A stretch of DNA of 64,000 nucleotides from Macrotrachela quadricornifera (GCA_022393335.1 JAJEKB010001202.1:33702-97701), one strand, 5' to 3'; positions 10,282-25,009 are shown, counted from the stretch's first letter. A program made the numbers and translations. The notes: generated from the sequence alone by a model not told the origin.

Positions 10282-13126
10282 TGGAACAAAATAAAAATAA
10301 TAAAAAACAATATATATATATAAAAGGTAACCTAGTAATAAGTAAACTATTTTTTATAAATATATTTAAAGGATTCAATTAAATATAATAAAAATTATCA
10401 TATGAATCTTTGTTTATTCTTGAAACTTAAATATCTATGCTAATTTATTCAAGGTAAAAAAAAATTCATGCGCTAATAATTTCATTATACGCTACAATTG
10501 AAAAACTTTTTTACAAGCATGTAATGCTTAAAATCTTAAGAATATACTTGAATAAAACTCGATTGGTTTTATTAAATTGAACTTTATCACGAAAAATTTT
10601 ACTGAAATGAAGAGTATAAATATTATATTCTCAAATAATGCATTATGTGTGATTACATATTTATGTCAACATGACATGAATATATATACTTCTATTTAAG
10701 AATAATATGATTTTCAAAAAATAATGTAGACATTGTTAATGATATGAGTATCACCTCGAAAATTTTCATTAAATAGAGAAAATGTGAATAGACAATTGAA
10801 TTAATTAATGGTTGTAAAAAAAATGTATATGAAATATTATACAGCTTCTAGAAAAAAAAAATACAAATTAATTAACAAAATAGAAAAATATTTTCATTTA
10901 AATTTTCATATAAAAATCAACTGGAAAAAAAATAAAAAGCATGAGAAAATATCTGTTACATATTTTATTTTTATTTGACAAGTAGATTTAGAATGGTCTG
11001 AACAAAAGACCAGTTATTTTCGATGTTCTATCATACATATTGAACATTGATGTCGCACTCGATCGACCTTTTTATACATCAAATATTGAGACATTTCTTT
11101 TTCTTAATTAACAATATATGAAATGTCAACTAGAATTGCTTTTGTTTTTCTTTTAATAAATATCAGAATAAAAATTATTAAAACTATAATCCAATATAAT
11201 AAAAATAGAAAAACAAAATGTAAAGACATATTATTTACTACTGAAAAAGATTAATTTAAACTTTTTAATATTGATTATTTTTTTTCTCTTTAAAAATATC
11301 AAATGAAAATAATGGAAAGAATTTCTAAGTATTCATTAGATATAATTTTCCTATTCGCATCATTATATGTTCAATTTAGCATGAAAAAAGTAATTTGATA
11401 GTTTTTTCTAATCATAAACATGCAAGGGACTCATTTTCTAGAATTCTTTTAAATTGTTAATTTTTCTAGCGTTAATAATTATTATCAATTCATGAAGAAA
11501 TCTTTTACAAAAAAAGAATAAAAGAAATTCCATTTAATAAAGAAAAATATAATGCGAAACTAGAAACTTCAATAAATTATTCCAATGAAGTTTCTACTTC
11601 ACTTCAATTACTTATCTCTATTATATATATAAAGTATGCAAATGTTTTCAGTTGTCAAAAAAAAATATTTTAGTACTTTTTTTCCCCCTTTAGAAAAAAA
11701 AACTGTTGATAGACATCATTTGTCACTTAGTAGATTTCTTTGTTAGTAACTAGAAAGTATGAAACAGTAGATGAGTTTTATTTCCTTTTTGTTTTTTTGA
11801 GAAAATATGTTTTTCTTTATCGATTTTAAAAGTCAAAATATAATCTTATTACTTTAATAAATAACTAAGTAGAAAATACGTTTAGTTAATTGCATTATTG
11901 TGCAATAAATGAAAATATTATTGTCAAGAACATGAACTTGTTAATTTAGTCTGTAGTTAAATTAAAGACAAATAAATGTCTAATTAATTATAAATAATAA
12001 ATTTTTATATGATTATTAAAGTTTTTTACTTCATATAAAAAGATTTGTTAATGAGAATATAATTCAAAAATTATTTTTGTTTATTTTTTTATTGTTATTT
12101 GATATGGATTTACAAAAAAAAAAAGATCATTTCATTTCTTTTATCTTATCCATGTTTAATATAAAACGTAGAAAATATCTTTTAGCAATTTTCTTTTTTC
12201 ATTTTTTTTCTTTTTTGACCTATAAAATTGCTCACATCCTATTTTTTTGTTGTCATACACGCAAAGCAGAAAATTACGAATAGAAGGTAAAAAGAGTAAT
12301 TCCCGTTGGTTATCTTTTATTTCCTGCATACTATGCTTGATTAGTATTTTTTTTTTTATATAAATCTCTTATAAAACATTGTTTTATATCACGTCACAAT
12401 TAAAGGGATGCAATCTATTCTATAGATAATCTACACATCGTATTTGAACGGATGTTTTCCTATATTTTTTGCTAATGTAACAAAAAACTATATTGATCAG
12501 AGAAAGAAAGAATAAGGTCACATATTTTTGTATTTTGGACGTTTATTCCGTTGTTTCCTCTGGGTAACAAGCGCGACAAATACATTTTTTCCTTCTTATT
12601 TCTCTTCTTCTTTTCTTTTTTAGCACGCTCATATTCATGTCATATTCATTCTCATTTTTTCTATATAGGCTTTTTAGAATTGCTCGAGTGCATAAGATGA
12701 CGATGTAAGTATAGACGTTTCTCGTTGTGTTTTTCAGTCTACTCTTACACAATCATGAGAGAATGAAATGAATGATGACGATAACAACACAACATGAAGA
12801 AAAATGAGGAAGCAAGAGAGAGAGAGAGAGAGAGACGACGGAAAGACAAAAAGAAAATTATTCGCTATAGACTCTCGGCTTCGTTCAATTCTAACTATCA
12901 ATCGACATTTGGACTCATTGTTTTTTTTCAGAACACCATCATCATTTTTCCGTTTCTTTTTTCTTCTTTTTTTCTTCTTTTTCTTCTTTTTCCTTTTTCT
13001 CACGAAACGACAATTCTATCCGAACTCAAACGGAAGTGAATGAGGCGTGAAATGGTGCTGCGAAACTAGTGGAACGATCAAACAACAAATACTATTATCA
13101 TTTAGCAGCAATAAACAATAAAACCA
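10282..13126. other. Divergent intergenic region between PGPEP1 and PCSK2
   Basis: No supported gene was seen. Most of it is AT-rich unique-looking sequence. Positions 12480-13100 are compositionally different, with a GA run at about 12815-12834 and long CT-rich tracts at 12950-13000, and probably include the PCSK2 promoter and 5' UTR. Open frames in 12543-13043 on both strands are low-complexity (Lys/Arg/Ser/Phe) and are not credible proteins. Confidence 0.6.
12813..12835. repeat. GA microsatellite upstream of PCSK2
   Basis: A run of GA dinucleotides lies about 300 bases upstream of the PCSK2 start codon. Confidence 0.85.
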
Positions 13127-16100
13127 ATGGGTTTCTATTACGATTTATGTTTATTAACATTTATTTTTTCAACTATTCATTCTACCATTTTACCAGCTAT
13201 TACAAAAGATTGGTTAATAGAATTTCATCATCATGTTGAACCAAATGTAGCTAAACGTATTGCCAAACGATATGCTATGGTTTCTCGTGGGCCGGTATGA
13301 AATATCTATATAGAAAGTTTATATTAATTTATTTTTTTTTAAATAGGTATTAAATGATAAGCGTCTATATCATTTTGTTGATCTTAAACCATCACATCCT
13401 CAAACACGTAAAAAACGAGATGTTGTCCAAGAAGAATTTATTCAACGAAATGAGCTTGTAAAATTAAACTTTTATATTTTATTTTAAAATGAATTTTATT
13501 ATGTATATTCATAGGTTAAACGAGCTATTCACCAAATTCCTCACATTCGTATTAAACGTGGTTATCGCTCTCCTGTTGATCTTAAAAAAGCTTTTCCTGA
13601 ATATCAATCTCCAACAGATCCTTATTTTCAATATCAATGGTATTTAGTAAGTATATCCTCTTATTATTAATAAAATAAAATATTTAATTAAATAGAAAAA
13701 TGTTGGCCAAGCTGGTGGTAAACCACGACTTGATCTTAATGTTGAAGAAGCTTGGGCATTAGGATATACAGGTAAAAATGTTACAACAGCGATAATGGAT
13801 GATGGTGTTGATTATACACATCCCGATCTTATGCACAATTATGTATGATAATAGATAAATTCTAAATAATTTTATTTAACAAAGAAAAAATACTTCCATT
13901 TTTTAGAATGCAGCAGCTAGTTATGATTTTAGTAGTAATGATCGATACCCATATCCACGTTATACAGATGATTGGTTTAATAGGTAAAAACAAAGATTTT
14001 TTAATAGAAAATTTTTATTATCAATATAATTTAGTCATGGAACACGTTGTGCCGGTGAAATTGCTGCTGCACGAGATAATAACATTTGTGGTGTAGGTGT
14101 TGCTTATGATTCAATGGTGGCTGGTAAAATATTATTAAAAATATAAACAAATATATATATATTTTATATTTGTGTAATAGGTATTCGAATGTTAGATCAA
14201 CCTTATATGACTGGTAATAATAGATTATATAAAACAAAAACAAAAATGATAAATTAAATTTTTATTATTTTTAGATTTAATTGAAGCCAATTCAATGTCA
14301 CATGAACCAAATATGATTGATATCTATTCAGCATCATGGGGTTAATTTATATTATTTTATCTATTTAATTACTTACTTAACCATTTTTATTTTAATTTAG
14401 GACCAGTTGATGATGGTAAAACAGTTGATGGACCACGACATGCAACTATGAAAGCTATTGTTAAAGGCATTAATGAGGTACATAAATATTCTTAATAAAA
14501 AACATTACAATAAATATATAATTTTTTGTTGTTAGGGTCGTCGTGGCCTTGGTAAAATATATTATTGCATGTGTGAATAAGTTTTCTAATTATTATTTAT
14601 ATAGGTTCGTTATATGTATGGGCTAGTGGTGATGGTGGAGCTAATGACGATTGTAATTGTGATGGATATGCTGCTTCAATGTGGACTATATCAATAAATT
14701 CAGCAATAAATGATGGTCGAACAGCACTTTATGATGAATCTTGTTCATCAACACTTGCATCAACATTTAGTAATGGTCGAAGTGATGATCCACAAGCAGG
14801 TTTGTTTTAAGAATAATGAATAAATATATCTATATATTAATTTTCTATTTTTTATTAATATATGAGCTATTTAATACACTTGTTTTATTTTGTTGTTTTT
14901 TTTACATGAATAGATTAGTTTTCTTTTGAAAAGATTTATATTTCTATAGACAATTGATTTATTTATTATACATTATAATCTGTCTAAGACTATTTATAAT
15001 TAAAATTTGCATGCTAAAAAAGTATTATATAGTCTTCCGTAAAGTAATTTTCTTTATAAGAAAAGAAAAATAGCGGAAATAGAATAACGTTAAGAGTATT
15101 TTTTAACAAAAACAAAAAATAATGCGTTTTTTTTATTTAATTAGGAGTTGCAACAACCGATTTATATGGTCAATGTACTTTAAAACATTCAGGTACATCA
15201 GCAGCAGCTCCCGAAGCAGCCGGTGTATTTGCACTTGTACTTGAAGCAAAGTATAAATTAAGAATAATTTAACTTAATAAGAAAAAAAATAAATAATTAT
15301 TGTTTTGCTTTTTCAATTAATTTTAGTCGTCAACTAACATGGAGAGATATTCAACATTTAACTGTTTTAACAGCAAAACGTAATCAACTTTTTGATCCAT
15401 CAAAACAACATTTATGGCATATAAATGGAGCTGGTTTAGAATTTAATCATTTATTTGGTTTTGGTGTACTTGATGGTTTGTTTCTATTTTTAATATTTAA
15501 AAATAAAAAATAAATTTCATTTCTTTTTTTTTCGTTTAATACTTTTAGCTGGCGATATGGTTCGACATGCTCAACAATGGAAACCATTACCAACTCGTTA
15601 TCATTGTTCTGCTGGTAATATAACCGGAAAACAGTAAATATTTACATTAACATACAAACATATTTATTTAATTCTTTTCTTTTTTTTTTCATTGTAAATA
15701 ATAGACCCATATCTGAAAAAGGCACATTAAAATTAACAATTAATACTGATGCATGTAAGAATACAAAAGATGAAGTAAATTATATCGAACATGTACAAGC
15801 ATTTATAACATTAAAAAGTAGTCGACGTGGTAATACAGTTATTTTTATTACATCACCACTTGGTACAAGGTAAAATTAATAAAGAAAAAAAAAAATTTTT
15901 TTCTATAAAATTTTTTCTTATCTAGATCATTAATTTTAAGTCGTCGTCCATTAGATGATGATTCAACTAAAGGTTTTTATAAATGGCCATTTATGACCAC
16001 TCATGCATGGGCTGAAAAAGCTCAAGGTATATGGACACTTGAAATTCGTTTCGACAATGAAGATAATTCTAATGCACCATTAACAAATCAACAAAATCAA

Positions 16101-16352
16101 ACAAAATCTGATAAAGAACAAAGTCGAAAATTAACAACCGGTGATTTTTTTGAATGGTCATTAGTATTGCATGGAACAAAAATTGCACCATATACTGAGC
16201 AAACTCCATTAGCAATACATGAAAATAAAAGTAAATTATCCATTGTAAAACAAATTCATGCAAATAATTTTCAAGATAAAGCAAAATTTGTTCAATTACT
16301 TAAACAAGATAATCAAAAACGTTTAGGAAGTGATGATGAAATAATAATGTAA
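13127..16352 (+). CDS. PCSK2: Neuroendocrine (prohormone) convertase 2, many short exons
   Basis: PC2 is a calcium-dependent subtilisin-like protease of dense-core secretory granules that cleaves prohormones at dibasic sites. The start gives a hydrophobic signal peptide ([16 protein letters not shown]). A propeptide follows with internal basic sites (TRKKRD; RIKR just before the mature enzyme). The catalytic Asp is in [12 protein letters not shown], the His in [14 protein letters not shown] and the Ser in [13 protein letters not shown]. The oxyanion position reads GDGG: Asp instead of the usual Asn is the hallmark of PC2 against PC1 and furin. A P domain follows, with [19 protein letters not shown] and [10 protein letters not shown]. 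The length is about 660 residues; the tail after the P domain is basic and polar, with no membrane span. Exons include a 33-base one near 14180 and a 16-base one at 14536-14551. One intron (about 14798-15144) is longer than the rest. PC2 in other animals needs the 7B2 chaperone, which is not in this window. Confidence 0.95.
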
Positions 16353-17963
16353 ACAATTCAAAATATATTCAAATTCATAGACATAGTCTAGTGAAATATA
16401 TACAAAGAAAAACAAATTAATTGTATTATCATGTACAGTCTCCTTTTCTTTTCTTTTGCTCTTTTTCCTTAATCATCTGAATTTTGTGAATTCAAAATAA
16501 TGCTTATCATCGTTCAAGACAAAAAAAAATCAGTATATTTATTTATTTTATTATCTTTTGTTGTACTGACAAAAACAAAAAAAAAAAAAGAAATGAAATG
16601 TGTATAATGACGATCATTGAAAAGAATTATCATGATAATGAATTAAATAAAACTAAAGAATTATTTTTGTTTCATTTATCTTTATATATCAATTGTAGAA
16701 ATTATAAATATTATAATATTTTTAATTAAAGAGAAAATTCAGAAGTCATTTGAAAACAATACATGTTTACTAATATTTATTAATTTTCGAGGATTTAAAA
16801 AGAAAAACAATATTTACGATATCAATATATGCATAAAATACGAGCATTCGAATATTATAACATTATTAAGTAAATAAGCAAAATAGATTAAAAAGTTATT
16901 CTTTTCGAAAGTATGGAAAAATGAAAAATTAAAGTATAGAGATCATGGTTAATCTGACGACGTTTTATTTATTAGCAAGAAAGTTGCAGATTGCCCATTG
17001 TTAAATCTGTCTTTTTTGACATGAATACGAAATTTCTTTATCATAGAAAAACAAATCATTATCATAATATCTCCTCATAAATGATCCACTATCTTTCTAT
17101 TTAAACATATTCATTGTTATTCACTGAATAGAATTATTGTCATAATTGTTGACCACTGAGAAACGTTACCCTACATATGTTTTTGAAGGAATATTCAAGA
17201 ACATTCCAGAAGAAAAGCTTAAGTATTTAGCTAAGCTATGAGAAAGACATTAATCATGTTCATTGAATGCTTGTCAGTGTCCAACTTGGATTAGAATAAA
17301 GTGATCGATGTTCAGGTTTACATAAGAATTTGTTAATTTTGTGAGTGTTTGTACAGATTCATTGAAAAGAAGTTCAATCTCTGAAAAAATTTGCTTTCAT
17401 TAGTTAAAAAATATTTTTGATCTCGTATCAGGTCGGATCCCGGAAAATATGGCTCTTATCGGACACATACATCTTTATTAATATAGCGATTTCTCTGTCT
17501 ATTGGGAAGACTTTATATAATATCTATATATTTGAAAATTGACATTGATGTGATTATATTGTTTATCATATGTATCATTAGTACTATATTTGACGCTGGG
17601 ATCCTACTAATGATTAAACTAAACTCTAACAATTTATTCGTCAGTACTTTTATTATGATGTAATGTACACTTACTTCTTCATCCTACTTTTGTAATCATT
17701 TCTGCAGAGAGGAGTTCTATAAACTATGATTGAACAGCTAGTATTATGCAATAAATTATTATTTAATTATTTTTTTGATAATGTGAATGAAACCTTCGTT
17801 GTTATATCGTAATATTCAAACGATTTCATACAGAAATCGACTTCTGTATTTTATATATAAGAAATGTACAAGAAAAAAAAAAGATACAAACAAAAAGAGA
17901 TATTTATGCATTTAATCGAATAATTCAGTCGTTTATATAATCAATGAATAGAATATTTTATCT
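16353..17963. other. Convergent intergenic region between PCSK2 and the ARHGAP11-like gene
   Basis: The 3' flanks of two genes face each other here. AATAAA-type signals occur (for example near 16645 on the plus strand). No open frame or RNA gene was recognised. Confidence 0.6.
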
Positions 17964-20900
17964 TTATTTCTTTTTCTTATTCAATAAACGATATGGTGAT
18001 AATAATTGATGATATTTTTCAGAATCTTTTGTTCGTTCTTTCCATTGTCGTATTGGCGTATGTTGTAAACGTTTTACTGAACGAGTTATATCACCAGATC
18101 CAATTCTTGATAAAACAATTTTATTACCATCTATTAATGTTTTTTTAATAATCCTTCGTTCAGATGTATTCAATAATGAATTAATAGCTATATTTTTATT
18201 ATCTTCATTTTTTTGTGTTGATAATGATTCTGATATTATCGGTAATGTAGTTGATTGATTATGTGTATTCTCTGATGAATATTGTTCAAAAACACGTATT
18301 TGTTTTTGTACATGACCGATTAATTCATCTTTAAGTACAAGAATACTTTCTCGATCACCATTACATACATTAATATTCTAAACAAATTACAGAAAAAAAA
18401 ACGATAAATCAAAAAAATATATTTTATATCATTGTCTAGGAAAAAAAAAGAGGTTGGATATATTTTATTAAGTATAGATTAAACAAAAAAAAAGAAAAGA
18501 AATTTATTATTATTCCAAAAAAAAATTTAAGTACACAGAAAAAAAATGAATTAGGTATATTTGTTTACCTCATCCTTCTCTTCAAGATTCAATGATGTCC
18601 ATTTATTAGTTGATGTATGAAATAATTCATTTAATGGTTGTGATAATGAACATGAAAGTGAACGTTCTTTAGATATTGATATTGATGATGGGAGAGTTGT
18701 TAAGCAAGATGATGAAATTATATTTGAAATAGAAGATGATAGACGAATTGGCATTTTTGGTGTTGTTGATTGAATAATATCATCTTTAATAAAAATAAAA
18801 ACAAGTCAAAATTATTTATATTAATTTTTATACTATTTTACTAGTATTTATATTTTTTATTGGTGTTGTTTTAATATTAAATTTCTCATAATCTTCATCC
18901 TACAAAACAGTACATAAATCGAAATATTTTTTAATATAATAAAAATTTTTTAAATATTTCTTACATCTGAATCTGTTAATCGAATACAACGATTTTCATT
19001 TCGTCGTAAAATCTCATCCAGTTCATCATTATCTTTATTATTAAGTGTTTTTTCAACTAATATAGGTATTGTTAATTGTTGATTATTTTGTTTGATTTCA
19101 TTTGATATTTGTTGTTCTTCACTATGTTCAGGTATTATTGTTTGAGATAATGTTTCATTTTCAATATTTAATGTTTGAACATCTATAACATTAGATTGTA
19201 ATGTTTTTTCATCATTATCACATGTTAATTTATTATGACTTAAATTTCGTTCAAAATCAGTTTCATCAATAAATGCAACATCTAATGAATAATTTTCATT
19301 ATTTGTTTGTTCGATTGTAAAACCTTTTAATGATTGAATATCTTCATTACCAACAACAACAGCTAAATTAAGTTCATTAACAATATCATCATCATCAAAT
19401 GAATCATCATCATCTTGTGTTAAACTATGATTAAGATTTTTTGTTTGTTGATCATGTTCATTATCATTATTTATATTTTGTTGTTGATTTGATAATGATT
19501 GAGAATAATTATCAAGCATACAAATAACATGACGTGTTTGTTGTTGATCAGCACTTGATGATATTGAACGACGTGGACGAAAAGTTGTAGTTGTAAATGA
19601 TGCATTAACAACATCATCGGAATGACGACGATGTATACCAAAACTAGAATGCATAAGTAATGATGTTCCTCCTACTTGTTGACTTGTTATTTGTATGGAA
19701 TCATCTGTTGATTTAATTGGTGATGGAGGTAATTCAGTAAATGAAGATGAATCAATAGTTGAAATAGCTAACATAGGAGCATGAATAGCAATAAGAGGTT
19801 TTCGTTCGGCTTTCTAAAAAAAAAGCAAAACAAAAAAATTAATTATTTGTATATTTTATCTATTGATTTTTATACGAACTCTACTCGATTTTGGCCATTT
19901 CCATGAATCTAATAGATTAAGTCTAAATAGATAATTTATTAATAATCAAAACTTAATATGTTTTGTTTTCTTCTGAATTTACTTTTTTGCATCAAGTGAT
20001 TTATTGTTGCAAGGAATTGGTCCTAAATTTGGAAGTAATACAGTTGGTATTTCAGATGATATTAATGATAATGGTTGAATAGAATCACTACTCATCATTG
20101 ATGTAGTTAATGTTGTCATTGAGTCACTTGGTGCCGTAGTTGATAATGAAGTTGTTGATGATGCTGATGCTGATGACACGGATGATGTTGGATTAACAAT
20201 AGTATTCATAAATCGTGCTGGAACTTCGTCAGTAAAATGAAGTAATTGTGGTATATGTGAATGTTCTATTTTGAAAGGAAAACCTAAGATTGATTTATAA
20301 TAGGATAATTATATAAAATTATGAAGAAATTTACCAGGATCATTACTATGACTTGATGTTTTCTTTTTTCGTCGAAAAGCTGTGATTGGACTTGTAAAAC
20401 GATTAGTATTAGGTAATAAATTTTTTTCTTGTGATAATGACTTTATTTTACTAGAAAAGAAAAATTAATTTAAATCAATAAAACAAACGTTTTCGAACAG
20501 AAGAAATCAAAGAATAAATACAAGTAAATGTTTGAATATCTTAAATTTGCACAACTATAAGGTTTGTTTTCATTCATTCTACTATTTTCAAGATGATTGA
20601 TAACTTTATAGGATTTTTACCATATTAATCGAAGAAATATTCATTTTCTATTTTTTGATATTTTAATAATGATTATGTCTTCATCAGAATTTTATCTTTT
20701 GGAAATGAATTGTACGAATAATTTACAAATCTAATCCTGTACCTCTCATAGCGGTTTCGCAAGAACCACTGATAACACGACTTTATCAATAGAATACTAG
20801 TTCTTTAATATGCCAATAATGTAATCTGATATATCGAACGCCCTGCTCATAGGGTAGGGAATCTCACTGATTCAGCAATCATATGGTGGAAAGAGGGAAT

Positions 20901-22851
20901 TGAACTACATCTTAAGGCTTCATTTTGTCGAGTTCTGATCTATTTTGCACTGAACCGTTTTATAATTTCTAAAGATATTTAATTTAATATAAAGATGACT
21001 TCGACTTCTCATGAATTCAAGTTTATAATACATATGTTGACTTCGTTCTTGATCAGTCTTCATCTGTCCAACGGTAACTATATGATCCCATTCGTATTAA
21101 AGAAAATACAACGAATTAAGACTGAATTAACGAATAAATCATCTCAAAAAGATGATTTAAATATTAAGGTATCAATCAGGTGACTTAATTCGTTTTATTT
21201 TTATTAGTCTGATTGACCCCTATAGTCAATTGTGTCCCTCTGTATACAAAATTCACGAAGTTGTCATAAATTTTCGGAACATTCCAAAAGATTTCTATTG
21301 ACTAAAAGTAGTGAATAATTTATTTCAAAATTTTCGATTTTGTAAGCTTGATATTTCAATGGCATAGAATTGAAAAGAAGTGATTAAGAGAGGAGAGAAG
21401 AAAGTGTTAAGATATTTTTCGTTTTTGCAATATTAATGCAAATAGACGACTAATTCGTACTACAAAATTAAAATAATATATTATATTTAATGAAATTCTT
21501 ACCCTCGTTTTGAATTACTACCATTTGGATCATCGCTTGATTTTCGTTTTGTTGTTGTTGTTATTGTACTTGAAGTAGATGATGATAAACAATGTCCCGT
21601 AATACTATTGTGTTGATAGTGCTGATAACGATAACGATGTTCACGTGTATGAGATGACGATAATTTACCACTTTGATCTAGAAAAGCATTTGTTTGATCT
21701 CGACTATCATTATTTGAACCAGAACGACGACGAAGACGATTTGTCATATGAACAAGAAATTCTACAATATAGAGAAACAAAGTAAAAATAAAAGTAATAG
21801 AAAAAATGAATTGAACATTATAATATTACCTTTAACAGAACCACTTCGTCGTTTTTTTGCACTAGCTGGATCATTTATTTTTCCATTTCCGATACTATTT
21901 TTCATTCCATTTTCAATATTAAAACTATCTTCAACATTTTGTGTTGCTTCTTTTTGTCTCATTTCTAGAAGCATTTGTGATCGTTCATAGATTGATTCAG
22001 TTACATAGCCAAGTTTCATTGCATTTATAATTAATATTTCAACAATATCACTTACACTTGTTGCACATTGTTCTGTCATAATACTTGCTTTACCATCAAT
22101 AGGTGTACGCATTATACCAGGACCAATACAAATAGCTAAATTTTTTGCATTCATTTTATTATCACGTTCATTTAATGTTATTTCATGTAAAAATCTTAAG
22201 ATATAAATAAGTGCATGTAAATGTTCATCGGGTAAGAGTAAAAGAATATTAAGATAAATATCAAGTTTTTTTTCTGATGATAATGAACGCATTGAAAAAC
22301 AATCAAGTAAAAGATCTTGTAATGGATGTGTAATTAATGGATATGTAAGACGACGAAGAAATTCTTTAAACAACGAACAAATATCGAATACTGTATTCGA
22401 TGATGATAAATTAGGTGTTAAGGAGCCATCTTCAATTCTATTCTAATAAAACAAAATAAAAAATGAATTATTTTCTTTCTTTTTTTTTCTGTATTTTAAA
22501 AGAATGATATACCATAAGTTCTTTGATACGTTGAGATCCACCTGATTTTCGAAAGAGACCTTCATGTTTAATTGATCGACGTATACAATCAAAAGACCAA
22601 CGTAAAAATATTGGTACTGTTAAATCAAGATCATCAACTCTTATTGATATTGTATCCATTTGATGAAGAGATACATTAAATACACGTGAACTATGTTGAT
22701 GTTTTGAATTATTAGTAATATGTGGTGATATTTGACCGATTGTAATATTACGATGTTTATTTGTATCAATACGCAAACCGACATTTCCAAGATCATTGAT
22801 AATAAATTCACGAACACTTCCTTTTTCTTCAATTGTAATAAAATTACGCAT
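17964..22851 (-). CDS. ARHGAP11: Rho GTPase-activating protein, ARHGAP11-like
   Basis: It stimulates GTP hydrolysis by Rho-family GTPases; the vertebrate ARHGAP11A relatives act in cytokinesis. The N-terminus (MRNFITIEEKGSVREFII) and the stretch VPIFLRWSFDCIRRSIKHEG lead into GLFRKSG, which holds the arginine finger. The RhoGAP core continues with LFKEFLRRLTYPLITHPL and NKMNAKNLAICIGPGIM. A motif after the GAP domain, KKRRSGSVKEFLVHMTNRL, resembles the KRRQSVGDF segment of ARHGAP11A and supports that subfamily. The rest is long, Ser/Thr- and Asp/Glu-rich and probably disordered, ending in KRLQHTPIRQWKER and a basic tail. Start 22851 fits the family N-terminus; longer upstream frames are hydrophobic artefacts. 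A 1.05 kb intron lies at 20451-21502. Exact joins in the low-complexity C-terminal part are less certain. Confidence 0.83.
20451..21502 (-). other. 1.05 kb intron of the ARHGAP11-like gene
   Basis: The minus-strand donor is GTAAGAAT and the acceptor is TTTTCTTTTCTAG. It contains a perfect small hairpin (AAATCATCT at 21136-21144 and AGATGATTT at 21150-21158). The 62-codon plus-strand frame at 20995-21183 has no recognisable similarity and is not called. Local base composition is less AT-rich than the neighbouring short introns, so an old insertion is possible. Confidence 0.6.
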
Positions 22852-25009
22852 ATTTGTTTGTTTTTTGTTATTACCGCTTAAGAAAACGATGAATATAGAT
22901 AAAACAAAAGTTCTAACATTTCTAAAATATATATATATATATAAATTCACGTGTTTTATTACCGTAAAATAGACTATTTTACATGAAAAGAACAGAAGTT
23001 TTAATAGAAGAAAAAAAAAGACAAATTTTACGAGACAGAGAACTATAGATCCATCCAATACGCTTTGCGGGAGAAATAAATCAACGAACCAATTGTCTAT
23101 TGAACATCTATCTTAGTGACATCTATTGAGATTATCATATCTTATATTTTATAATCAATCTATAGATCTGTTAATACAAGATAATGTGCATTCCAGCTAT
23201 CAAAATAAATATTGATATTGTAACACTTATCAAAAAATGATCAGTGTAAGATTGATGAAAGATAAAACTTTCTTTTATCAAAAGATTAAAGAATGGTTAC
23301 AAAATCTTCATCATTATTTTAGTTGCAAAGTCAAAAATTTTTTTTTGCAATGATGCTAGATGAAACATACACATAACTCCACATATCAAAATGATGTTTT
23401 CTCTTAGTGATAGAATTATATAGTTAAATAAACAAGATTATACAAATATTGTTCGCTTAGAATTTTCTAAAACTAAGAAATTCTAGGAAATTAGTACAAA
23501 CATAATATACATTAGTTATATATCAACTGTAATTTGTTGTAAAAATATACATGAAAATAATCGAAATAAAACAAGTTACATATGTGCATCACAGATAAGG
23601 TCTAAGTGTAGCTAACAAAATTAATCTACTTCAAGTAATAAGAATACAACAGATTTATCTTGTACATTATATTTTTCATCGATTCATGTTGCTTTAATTT
23701 TTAACACTCAATGATTGACATGAAAAATTTCTTGATTATAATCAAAGTATGTTCTATAAAAATTATTAACCATTTTTCCTTAGATCAATTATGAAAGTAA
23801 TAAAAAGAACAAGCATATAGATGCATTAATTTGTTGAAGAGATCTACATGTAATGATGTAAGCTTTATAAATATTCTTTTTTTTTCTGTTGTGGTACAGC
23901 AATAGTACTGGGAAAAACGTATTCATAAAGTCAGTCTATAGACACATGCTCAATTAAATAAACTAATTAGTATTTATAATAACTAGACTAGCAAAAATAA
24001 AAAAGAATTACAATATTTCATATTTGTTCTTGAGAATAAGGAATTGAGGCATATAGCAAAAAACAGATATTCATGTATATTTGCTATATACACATATTGA
24101 TTGATGAGTTAGTTGTTTCTCAATACATAAGTCTTGTGCTGTAAAACTCTAGGCGATACATTAGTAACGATGAGCTTTTACACAGATAGGATTATATAAT
24201 GAAAAACAAATTTTTTGAGTAATTAACATTGGAGTTCATTACGTCATTATTGTTCTTGTAGGCATTTTAATTATGAATTTTGTAAAGCTTTAACATGTTT
24301 CATGTTATTTTTTATAACTCATTTATTGACACTATTTTTTTAGAGTATCACTTAATTTATTTTACTAAGTTTGAACATCATTTAATAAAATGAGATATTG
24401 ACTCAATTTATTGGAAAGTTTTATTCAAATAATAAAAAATAATAATTGATAGATTATGTTTAATATAAAATTTCAATTAAGTATGACTTGATCATAATAT
24501 TTTTTTATGTATATCCAATCAAAATTACAAGTATAATTGCTATTAAACGCTCATCATCAGATTTCATGTTGTGTCAAAACTAGTAAGATAGTATTGTTCT
24601 TTTCTACAGCATATGTATTCTGGAGAGAAAGGAGGAGAAATAAGACAGAAAAATTCTAGATATGTACATACTATCTCCTCCTTGACGTTTCCGTCATTTC
24701 TTACTCGTACAGTTCCATTATATATATAATATCAGCACAAACAATAATGATAAGACGGCGAAACGCAAGCATTATGTTGACTGTATACACGCGCACGAAT
24801 GGAAACGATGATCTTGCAATATTATTTGGACATGACTAAGGACAAGGTCTGTCTTTTCTTTCAGTATTAGTAAGAAAAGAGGAAGAAGAAAAAAAAGGCT
24901 AATAGGAAATGCACAACTGAGCGACGCGCCATCCTATTAAAGAAGAAATAAGAAGTTATCATAGAATATTATCGTACGCATTATATCCAAGTTCTATATT
25001 GAAAAAATA
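22852..25009. other. Divergent intergenic region between the ARHGAP11-like gene and the PDZ gene
   Basis: No gene was seen. Positions 24590-25000 are less AT-rich and purine-rich and are the likely promoter and 5' UTR zone of the PDZ gene. A short inverted pair (AAGGAGGAGA near 24629 and TCTCCTCCTT near 24674) lies there. Confidence 0.55.

Noticed and set aside
12734..13043. Overlapping Lys/Arg- or Phe/Ser-rich frames on both strands
   Set aside because: They are translations of GA and CT runs in the PCSK2 upstream region.
20740..20920. Sequence with tRNA-like GC-richer phrases
   Set aside because: No A-box/B-box pair or cloverleaf could be drawn.
22852..23058. N-terminal extension of the RhoGAP frame
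   Set aside because: It is hydrophobic Phe/Leu-rich translation of T-rich upstream sequence; the family N-terminus matches the start at 22851.
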